NCBI GenBank assembly: GCA_013298335.1
Contig: JAAFHI010000132.1
Coordinates: 1 to 7,593, forward strand
Length of the DNA stretch: 7,593 nucleotides
Direction: 5' to 3'
From: Actinomycetota bacterium
GTDB lineage: Bacteria; Acidobacteriota; Blastocatellia; Chloracidobacteriales; Chloracidobacteriaceae
Part shown: positions 1 through 6,400 of the stretch, one piece after another
How positions within the stretch are numbered: position 1 is the stretch's first letter
Layout of the letters: every line of letters starts with the position of its first letter
Position numbers and translations under genes: made by a program
Notes under the pieces: generated by a model
Databases searched by the model: none
What the model saw: the letters and a program-made list of their open reading frames with translations, nothing else
Told to the model about the DNA's origin: nothing

Positions 1-1
1 A

Positions 2-57
2 GGGGTCAGGGGTCAGGGGTCAGGGGTCAGGGGTCAGGGGTCAGGGGTCAGGGGTCA
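2..57. repeat. Perfect heptamer tandem array, 8 copies of GGGGTCA
   Basis: Eight uninterrupted identical copies of the 7-bp unit GGGGTCA, followed by a broken ninth copy (GGG then TCG) at 58-62. One extra base, A1, fits the phase, so the array probably continues past the left edge of the window. Read as AGGGGTC, the unit differs by one base from the AGTGGTC unit in the array at 3339-3397, so it belongs to the same repeat family. It is the distal arm of an inverted pair whose other arm (110-144) borders the 3' end of the TPR gene. Perfect copy identity suggests recent expansion by slippage. Confidence 0.95.
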
Positions 58-109
58 GGGTCGCTTTTCCAGGAGAACCGTCAAGCAAAAAGTTCAAGTC
101 GTTTTTTTC
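58..109. other. Non-repetitive spacer between inverted heptamer arrays
   Basis: About 52 bp between the homogeneous array at the left edge and the degenerate array beside the TPR stop codon. It contains an A-run and a T-run on the plus strand (88-92 and 101-108). I see no gene, no clear promoter and no classical terminator hairpin here. Similar spacers of 47 and 41 bp occur between the other two array pairs, but the spacer sequences do not resemble each other. Confidence 0.6.
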
Positions 110-144
110 TTTCCCTGATTCCCGATCCCCGTTTCCTGATCCCT
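110..144. repeat. Degenerate heptamer array next to the TPR stop codon
   Basis: Five consecutive 7-bp units: TTTCCCT at 110-116, GATTCCC at 117-123, GATCCCC at 124-130, GTTTCCT at 131-137 and GATCCCT at 138-144. They are diverged versions of the reverse complement of the GGGGTCA array at 2-57 (GACCCCT in this phase), so the two form an imperfect inverted pair. The array lies two bases beyond the TPR stop codon (147-149). Position and orientation relative to the gene match the arrays that follow the kinase and receptor genes, although the unit sequence has drifted. Confidence 0.75.
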
Positions 145-146
145 TT

Positions 147-1244
147 TCAGGGTATTTCCACCTTTGGATCGAGCGCCCGCGCCCGCGCGGCGTCGGCTTT
201 CGCCTTTTCGGGCTGTTTGAGGGCGGTCAGGACGAACGCCCGTTTCGCAAAGGCGGCGGCAAACTCGCCGTCGAGTTCGAGGCAGCGATTCAGGTCCGCC
301 AGCGCCGCGTCATATTTCTTCATGTCGAAATTGAGGGTGGCCCGCCCGAACCACGCGAGCGCATTGGTCGGGTCGTATTCCAGCGCCTTTCCGTAATCGG
401 CCAGCGCCTCGGCGTCCTTGCGCTGCTCCGCCCGGAGCGACGCCCGTCCGACGTAGGCCGTCGCCGACTTCGCCCGGTATCCGGCCCGGCGGCCCGGTTC
501 GAGTTCCGCCGCCTGTTCATAATCGGCGGACGCCCCCTCGGCGTCGCCCGCGTCGGCCCGGCGGGCGGCGCGTCCCGCGAGTGCCTGCGCCCAGGCGGAC
601 GCAAACCCGGCGCGGGCATTCGGATTGCGCTTCGCGGCTTCTTCGTAATCCGCCGTCGCACCGTCGAAGTCATTGCGCGCATTGCGGATACCGGCCCGCG
701 TCACGTACCACGCGACCGTCGCCGGACTCAGCCCGAGCGCCGCCGTGTAATCGGCTTCCGCGCCTTTCTGGTCAGCTTGTTCGAGTTTGCGGGCAGCCCG
801 CGCGGCGTACGCCCCGGCCCACTCGCGCGCGAACTTTTCCTTCACCGCCGGATCGAGTTCCGCCGCCTTTTCATAATCGGCCAGCGCACCGTTATCGTCG
901 CGGGCGTTCGATTTCGCCGACGCGCGATAGACATACGCGAGGACGTTTTCCGGTTCGAGAACGAGCGCCGCCGTGTAGTCCGCGACCGCCCCGGCGAAAT
1001 CGCCGTTCGCCGCCTTTTTCTGGGCGGAGGTAAAAAGTTCCGCCATCGGGCTGCCTTTCGGCGGCTCGGTCGTGGTTGCCGCCTTCGGCTTCCCGGTCGA
1101 ACGCCCGGACGGCTTTTTACTACTACTATTGGATGAAGGCTTGTCGGCGAGTGGGGCCTTGCGCTGCGCCATCGCCGGGGCCGCCGCCAAGCACACCGCC
1201 GCGCCGAGCAGGACAGACTGAAACAGTTGATTTCGTTTTGCCAT
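147..1244 (-). CDS. Secreted tetratricopeptide-repeat protein (8 TPRs)
   Basis: The protein is 365 residues. It has an N-terminal signal peptide (basic MAKRNQ, hydrophobic 10-23, likely cleavage after AMA at residue 26), a low-complexity Lys/Ser/Pro/Thr linker (about 27-66), then TPR motifs to the end. Each repeat carries an ADY/ADx-x-AA core, starting at residues 88, 122, 164, 198, 240, 282, 316 and 350. The spacing is therefore 34, 42, 34, 42, 42, 34 and 34. TPRs build superhelical scaffolds for protein binding; the partner is unknown. The frame stays open upstream to a GTG at 1319, but that extension only translates the heptamer array and has no signal-peptide character, so I chose the ATG at 1244. 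No strong Shine-Dalgarno precedes it. It is the last gene of a same-strand run, 125 bp after the kinase gene. Export suggests a periplasmic or surface role. TPR identity is secure; specific function is not. Confidence 0.9.
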   Translation of the reverse strand: MAKRNQLFQSVLLGAAVCLAAAPAMAQRKAPLADKPSSNSSSKKPSGRSTGKPKAATTTEPPKGSPMAELFTSAQKKAANGDFAGAVADYTAALVLEPENVLAYVYRASAKSNARDDNGALADYEKAAELDPAVKEKFAREWAGAYAARAARKLEQADQKGAEADYTAALGLSPATVAWYVTRAGIRNARNDFDGATADYEEAAKRNPNARAGFASAWAQALAGRAARRADAGDAEGASADYEQAAELEPGRRAGYRAKSATAYVGRASLRAEQRKDAEALADYGKALEYDPTNALAWFGRATLNFDMKKYDAALADLNRCLELDGEFAAAFAKRAFVLTALKQPEKAKADAARARALDPKVEIP

Positions 1245-1261
1245 GGTCGAGTACCAGTTTT

Positions 1262-1289
1262 CAGTCGCCAGTGGCCAGCCGTCAGTCGT
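1262..1289. repeat. Four-unit heptamer array just upstream of the TPR start
   Basis: Four 7-bp units on the plus strand: CAGTCGC at 1262-1268, CAGTGGC at 1269-1275, CAGCCGT at 1276-1282 and CAGTCGT at 1283-1289. They are in the opposite orientation to the array at 1337-1371. The segment AGTGGCCAG (1270-1278) is the exact reverse complement of CTGGCCACT (1363-1371), and CCAGTGGCC (1268-1276) is the exact complement of 1337-1345. The array ends 17 bases before the TPR ATG, so it occupies the 5' leader of that gene. Confidence 0.85.
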
Positions 1290-1336
1290 AAAAGGACGCC
1301 TTGCCATTTCAGTTTGCACTCACCACATCCCGTTCC
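1290..1336. other. Spacer between the inverted arrays of the kinase-TPR gap
   Basis: 47 bp of non-repetitive sequence between the two opposed heptamer arrays. No reading frame, promoter pair or terminator is convincing here. If the arrays pair in RNA, this segment becomes the terminal loop. Confidence 0.5.
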
Positions 1337-1371
1337 GGCCACTGGCAACTGACCACTGGCTGCTGGCCACT
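1337..1371. repeat. Five-unit heptamer array beginning inside the kinase stop codon
   Basis: Five 7-bp units on the plus strand: GGCCACT (1337-1343), GGCAACT (1344-1350), GACCACT (1351-1357), GGCTGCT (1358-1364) and GGCCACT again (1365-1371). On the coding strand the array starts AGTGGCC, and its first two bases (AG) complete the TAG stop codon at 1372-1370 of the kinase gene. It closely matches the five-unit array at 3442-3476, which sits the same way on the receptor stop codon. It forms the gene-proximal arm of an inverted pair with 1262-1289. Confidence 0.9.
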
Positions 1372-3334
1372 ACGGCATGTCCTTCGCGCAGCGGAAGCCG
1401 ATGCTCGAATCACGGGTCGCGGGCGGCAGCGGCACGCGCGTCGTCCCTTTGGCGTAGACCCTATTGGCGACGAAACTGCCGCCGCGGACCACTTTCTGAC
1501 CTGAAAGTTCCTTCGCCTTGCTGCCCGGATAGAGCGTGTACTCCGAGGCTGTCCACTCGGCGACGTTGCCCGCGAGATCGTAAATGCCCGACCGGTTCGC
1601 GCCGTCGTCGTAACTGCCGACCGGCATCGGACGGTTCTTCCCCATTTCGCGGGTGTTGGCCTTCTGCGGCGCGAACTCGTTTCCCCACGGATAGATACGG
1701 CCCTCGCCGCCGCGCGCGGCATACTCCCACTCGGCCTCGGTCGGCAGCCGTTTCTTCACCCACGCGGCGTAATCGGCGGCATCGTCCCAACTGACGGTCG
1801 TGACCGGATATTTGCCCTCGCCCGGCGGAAACGAATACCCCTTCCAGCCCGGCGGCGCGGCGTGACCGGTTGCCTTCACGAATTCCAGATACTGCTCGTT
1901 GGTGACTTCGAACCGGTCGAGCAGAAAGGTTTTGACCATCACCTTGTGTTCCGGTTTTTCGGACGGGTCGTCGCTTGAATTCAATCCCATCGTGAATGTC
2001 CCGCCCATCACGAGCGTCATGTCGGAAGGCGGTTTCACGACGTTGGTGACCGGCGTGGCAGCACCGAAGTTTTTCAGGGCGAACCATCCGCCGCCGCCGA
2101 GCACGGCCAGCGCGACCACCGCCGCCACCGGGAAAAGCCATTTTCGCCCGCCTTTTTCTTCCAGCGAGGAAAAGGCGACCGCCACCGCCGGGCGGGCGGG
2201 CTCCGTTTTCCCCGGTTCGGTCTTGAGAATGGTCACCGCCGCTTCCGCCAATCCCGGCTGGTGCATGGGCTGGGTGACGGCGTCCGAATTGATGAGGGGG
2301 TCGCCCGACGGCGAAATCAGCGTTTCCGCGCCATGATCGACCGCTGGTCGGGGTATCGTCGCGCCGCGTCCGGCGGGCATGGTCACGGCCCCGCGCGACG
2401 GTAAAGGCTTTCCTTCCAGCGCACATTCGAACGACACCCTGAATTCAGCCGCCGTGGCGAACCGGTTTTCGGGAGCTTTTTCAATGGCGCACAACACCAC
2501 CCGCTCGACGTCCGGCGGAAGGTCGGGTCGCGCGGTTCGGGGCGACGGCGGCGGGGTCTGGCTGTGCATCATCAACACCCGAACCGGGTTCTGATCCTTG
2601 AACGGAACCGCTCCGACAATCATTTCATAGAGCATGATGCCGAGGCTGTAGATGTCGGACCGATGGTCGAGCGGCAGCCCCTGGCACTGCTCGGGCGACA
2701 TATAGGATGGCGTTCCCATGATCGTTCCCATCTCGGTCAGACTCTCGGTGGCGTTTTCGCTCGTTTTGAGTTTCGCGATGCCGAAATCGAGGACCTTGAC
2801 GTGTTCGACGCCGTTTTCGTCCTTTACAAGAAAGATGTTGTCCGGCTTGAGATCGCGGTGGACGATGCCCGCGCCGTGCGCCGCCGTCAGCGCCGAACAG
2901 ATTTCGGCGAGCAACCGGGAGGTTTCCGCGAACGGCGGCGGACCGCCGGTGTAGAGCCGGTCGCGCAGCGTCCGCCCGACGAGGTGCTCCATCACGAGGT
3001 AGGCGGTTTTGGTTTCCGGCACTTCGCCGAAATCCGTGACCATGACCGCGTTCGGATGGCGAATCTGGGCCGTCGCCCGCGCCTCGCGCTTGAACCGCTC
3101 CTTCGCCACCGGGTCGGCCATCAGGTCGGGCGTCAGCACCTTGACCGCCACGAGCGCATCCATGTGGATGTGCTTCGCGCGGAAGACCTGCCCCATCCCG
3201 CCCTTGCCGAGCAGGTCGAGCAGACGGTACTTGCCGTCGAGCACGACGTCCTGCGAGGTCAGCTCCGCCCCGTCGCGCGGGCAGAAGACCGTCGCGAAAT
3301 CGAAAATCTGATGGCATTGTGGGCAGCGGCGCAT
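1370..3334 (-). CDS. Membrane Ser/Thr protein kinase with C-terminal FGE/SUMF1-like domain
   Basis: 654 residues. It begins with a CPQC...FCPRDG zinc-knuckle-like motif (Cys 4, 7 and 18; no clear fourth Cys). A Hanks-type kinase domain follows (about 36-306): glycine loop GKGGMG at 43-48, Lys65 in AVKV, Glu84, HRDLKPDN at 159-166 with catalytic Asp161, DFG at 183-185, and GTPSYMSPE at 207-215. All key residues are present, so it should be active. A Thr/Pro-rich linker (309-397) leads to one membrane helix (about 399-420), then an FGE-sulfatase/SUMF1 domain (about 440-652) with GGTFTMG, RLPTEAEWEYAARGG, DLAGNVAEW, RGGSF and GFRCA. The two cysteines used by formylglycine-generating enzymes align with Ala623 and Ala628, so oxidase activity is unlikely and a ligand-binding role is more plausible. 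Expected topology is kinase inside, FGE-like domain in the periplasm. The ATG lies four bases from a heptamer array, leaving no Shine-Dalgarno. Confidence 0.95.
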   Translation of the reverse strand: MRRCPQCHQIFDFATVFCPRDGAELTSQDVVLDGKYRLLDLLGKGGMGQVFRAKHIHMDALVAVKVLTPDLMADPVAKERFKREARATAQIRHPNAVMVTDFGEVPETKTAYLVMEHLVGRTLRDRLYTGGPPPFAETSRLLAEICSALTAAHGAGIVHRDLKPDNIFLVKDENGVEHVKVLDFGIAKLKTSENATESLTEMGTIMGTPSYMSPEQCQGLPLDHRSDIYSLGIMLYEMIVGAVPFKDQNPVRVLMMHSQTPPPSPRTARPDLPPDVERVVLCAIEKAPENRFATAAEFRVSFECALEGKPLPSRGAVTMPAGRGATIPRPAVDHGAETLISPSGDPLINSDAVTQPMHQPGLAEAAVTILKTEPGKTEPARPAVAVAFSSLEEKGGRKWLFPVAAVVALAVLGGGGWFALKNFGAATPVTNVVKPPSDMTLVMGGTFTMGLNSSDDPSEKPEHKVMVKTFLLDRFEVTNEQYLEFVKATGHAAPPGWKGYSFPPGEGKYPVTTVSWDDAADYAAWVKKRLPTEAEWEYAARGGEGRIYPWGNEFAPQKANTREMGKNRPMPVGSYDDGANRSGIYDLAGNVAEWTASEYTLYPGSKAKELSGQKVVRGGSFVANRVYAKGTTRVPLPPATRDSSIGFRCAKDMP

Positions 3335-3338
3335 ATGA

Positions 3339-3397
3339 AGTGGCCAGTGGGCAGTGGTCAGTAGTCAGTAGTCAGTGGGCAGCAGTCAGTGGGCAGT
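3339..3397. repeat. Eight-unit heptamer array at the kinase 5' end
   Basis: Eight full 7-bp units on the plus strand plus a partial AGT. The variants are AGTGGCC (3339), AGTGGGC (3346, 3374, 3388), AGTGGTC (3353), AGTAGTC (3360, 3367) and AGCAGTC (3381). Position 1, position 2 and the final C are constant; the middle varies. The array is oriented opposite to 3439-3476. In the best single register I found, about 32 of 38 bases of the shorter array are complementary to it, and other registers offset by 7 are possible. It ends four bases from the kinase ATG, so it forms the gene's immediate 5' leader. Confidence 0.95.
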
Positions 3398-3438
3398 AAA
3401 ACAACTTCCGCCGTTCCAAAATCGAACCGTTTGTTTTT
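3398..3438. other. Spacer between the inverted arrays of the receptor-kinase gap
   Basis: 41 bp, richer in A and T than the flanking genes. Its ends extend the potential stem: AGTAAAACA (3395-3403) can pair with TGTTTTTACT (3432-3441) with one bulged base. I see no gene, promoter or classical terminator in it. Confidence 0.5.
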
Positions 3439-3476
3439 ACTGGCCACTGACCACTGACTGCTGACCACTGGCCACT
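3439..3476. repeat. Five-unit heptamer array beginning inside the receptor stop codon
   Basis: A partial ACT is followed by five units. With A = GGCCACT, B = GACCACT and C = GACTGCT, the order is A, B, C, B, A (3442-3476), a mirror-symmetric arrangement. On the coding strand the array starts AGTGGCC, whose AG completes the receptor's TAG stop at 3477-3475. It is the gene-proximal arm of an inverted pair with 3339-3397. The kinase gene's 3' array has the same first and last unit and related middle units. Confidence 0.95.
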
Positions 3477-6400
3477 AAAAAATGAACTTGACCGCCAGTT
3501 GAATCTGCCGCCGTCCGTCGCGGAAGGCCGGAACGAACACCGGCTCGCTCGGGCTGCCGTCCCGGAAACGGTTCGAAACGTCGAGTTCGTCGGTTGCGAC
3601 GAACAGGTTGGCGTGGTTGAACAGGTTGTAGAACTCGGCCCGAAGCTGAATCGTCAGCCGTTCGCGGACGGCGAACTGCTTCATCAGGTTGAGGTCGAGA
3701 TTCCAGACGCCTGGCCCGGTGAAGGCGTTGCGTCCGGTCATGTCCGCCGGGTAGGGCCCCTGCTCGCTGAAGCCGGTGAGCGGGTTGAAAATCGTGTTGA
3801 ACCCGGCGGCCTGATTCAACAATCCAAGAAAAACGAAACGGTTCGGGACCGGCGTCACGCGCGGTCCGGTCCGGAACGGCGCCACCGCCCGCATCCGCGG
3901 ACAGACGGAAACCGCGTTGGCGCAGTCGTAAATTGAAAACGGCTGCCCCGAGCGCGCGGTGAAGATGCCGCTCACCTGCCATCCCGCGAGCAGCGTTTTC
4001 GCCACCCCGCGCAGGTTCTTTCCAAAGGGAATATTCCACTGACCGTAGAGTACGAGCCGGTGGCGCGAGTCGAAATCGGCGCTGCCCTTGTCGAGATTCG
4101 GGTTGAGCGGATCGAGCAGCCCGCGCGCGCCGGAGAACCGGTCGGTCCCGAACGGCGAACTCAGATTGTCGATGGTGCGCGAAAACGTGTAGTTCGCCCG
4201 CAGCGTGAGGCCCGTCCGGACGAGGTCGGCGTAGCGGACGCCGAACGTTCCCGCGTGATACGACGAAAACCCTTTGTTTCCACGGAGTTCAATGTCATCG
4301 AAGCGCGGATTCAGCCGCCGGATTTCAAAAATCTGGTCCGGAATCGGCTGGTAGTTCGGCGCGTAGATGACGTCGCCGGGCCGGTTGATGACGTTTACCG
4401 TGTAGAGATTTCGTCCGAGCGACCCCGCATACTCGGCGGTCAGCACAAACGAGCGGGAAATCTCCCGCGCGAGGCTCGCGTTCCAGACGTGGGCGTAGGC
4501 CGTGCGGATGTTCTCGTCGATGGCGAACAGTTGCGAGACCACGTTGTCCGCCGTGATGTTGCCGTTGCGGAACGGCCCGAGCCGATCGGACGAGATGCGC
4601 GGCTCGATCTGGCCGTCCGGCGAGGGCTGCGCGACCACCAGCCCGTAGGCGGGCGGATTTTGGAACACGCCGAAAGTCGCCACACCGAAATTGCGTTCGT
4701 AGTTGACGCCGTATCCCCCGCGAAACACGGTTTTCCCGTTCCCGAAAATATCCCACGCCAGGCCGAGCCGCGGCGCGAAGTTGTTGCGGTCGGGGCGATA
4801 GAGCCCGCCAATCGGGCTGTTCGGCGTCGTTCTCACCGTGCCGGTGCGAATCCGGTCGTATACCGACCCTCCGGGACCGAAATAGAAGTTCGACTCCACC
4901 GTCGGGTCTTCATTCCGCTGGACACCGTAGTACTCGTAGCGCAGACCGAGATTGAACGTCAGCCGCCGGGAGGCGCGCCATTCGTCCGTTCCGTAGAAGT
5001 AGAACTCGTTGTAGCGGTTGCGGCGCGAGAAATCCGGCTGGCCGAGCGGCATCGATCCCGGTCGGATCGCCACGATGAACCGTTCGGAAAATCCCCGCGC
5101 GAGATTCACCGCGCCGTCGTCGGGACCGAACCCGAGCGCCTGCGTGGCGTTCTGGTTGACCCCGAGCGTCCGGTTGTCGCCGATGCGGATGTAGGACCCG
5201 CCGAATTTCAGATTGTGATTACCGAGTGCCAACGTTCCTTCCTGCAACACTTGCAGGAATCGCTGTTCGCCGAGCGACGGAAATGCCTCATTGGCATCGG
5301 TCGGGAAGTACCCCGGCAGCACAATCGGTGTGCCGTTGATTTCCGCGGGCGAGAAAATCGAGAGGTAGGTCGAAGGTCCCACGGGACGCGCGCCGAGCGG
5401 CCGGCGGTTTTCGAACCGGTTGAACACCAGTTTCGACTGGGTGGTGAAGGTCGGCGACCAGGCCCGCGTCAGCGAGACGAGGCCGTTGTGACCGCTGTTG
5501 AAATCCTTGACCTCGAAACCGGGATACGGCGAACTTGAAACCGAACCGGGCAGCGTGTCGCGCTGCTGGTAGGCGTAACGCAGATAGAGAAACGTCCGGT
5601 CGCTGATCGTCCAGTCGAGCCGGTTCACCGTCTGAAACGAGTTTTGCGGAAGATCGGCCCCGACATCCACCGGCACCGCCCGGATGACTTCGCCGAGCAC
5701 CGGCGTATCCGGCGTCGATCCCGGCAGCACTTCGAGCAACCGGGTTTGCAGCATCGCGTCGGGAAGCTGACCGATGGTGACGATCCGTCCATTGATGACC
5801 GGCGTGGCATAGCCGTCCGAATAGAAATTGAAAAAACCCTGCGTAGCCGGACTCGACAGCCGCCGGAATTCCGGATGGATGATGAACTGGCCGATCTGGG
5901 CAGTGCTGCGGACCGGAATGCCTTCAAAACTCGAAAAGAAAAACAGGCGGTCCTTTTTGATCGGTCCGCCGACCGAGTAGCCGAACTGATTCCGGGTAAA
6001 GACCGCTTTTCCGCGATTCTGGGCATTCGCGTCGAACCCCGCCGATGCGAGCGCCGACACGCGGTTGAAGGCGTAGAGCGTGCCGTGAAACGCGTTGCCG
6101 CCGCTTTTCGTGGCCACATTCACGACGCCGCCCCCGGCGCGGCCCAGGTCCGCCGTCAATACGCCGGACGACACGCTGAATTCCTGCACCGAATCGAGTG
6201 GCACGGGCTGGCCGACGCCGAGCGTGAAGTAGGCGACGTTGTCGGCCCCGTCGAGCAGGATGGTCGTCCCGGTCGGACGCTGGCCGTTGAGGCTGTAGCC
6301 GAGGCCGCTCGCGTTGGAAAAGGTCTGATTGACGTTCCCCGACAGCCGGACAAAAAGGTAGGGATCACGGACAAGATTCGGCAGATCAACGACTTGCGGC

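Noticed and set aside
2..57. CRISPR array or telomere-like repeat
   Set aside because: Units are 7 bp with no spacers between them and no cas genes nearby, so this is a simple tandem heptamer array.
1245..1319. Upstream GTG start extending the TPR protein by 25 residues
   Set aside because: The extension translates the heptamer array and would bury the signal peptide; the ATG at 1244 gives a standard signal sequence.
3310..3334. Resemblance of the first kinase codons (GCTGCCC) to a heptamer unit
   Set aside because: It is a single copy out of tandem context and encodes part of the conserved Cys-Pro-Gln-Cys motif, so chance is the simpler explanation.
2564..3364. A 266-residue open frame on the plus strand opposite the kinase domain
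   Set aside because: Antisense to an intact kinase domain, with composition typical of a mirror frame and no recognisable motif.
1262..3476. Insertion sequence or MITE with the heptamer arrays as terminal repeats
   Set aside because: Spacers differ in sequence between loci, I found no consistent target duplication, and no transposase is present. A decayed element cannot be fully excluded.
3339..3476. Classical intrinsic terminator after the receptor gene
   Set aside because: The inverted arrays can form a long stem, but no T-run follows on the transcribed strand before the kinase start.
4060..5538. A 492-residue open frame on the plus strand opposite the receptor gene
   Set aside because: It is exactly antisense to a clear receptor coding region, is rich in Arg/Val/Glu with no recognisable domain, and is explained by the codon bias of GC-rich DNA.
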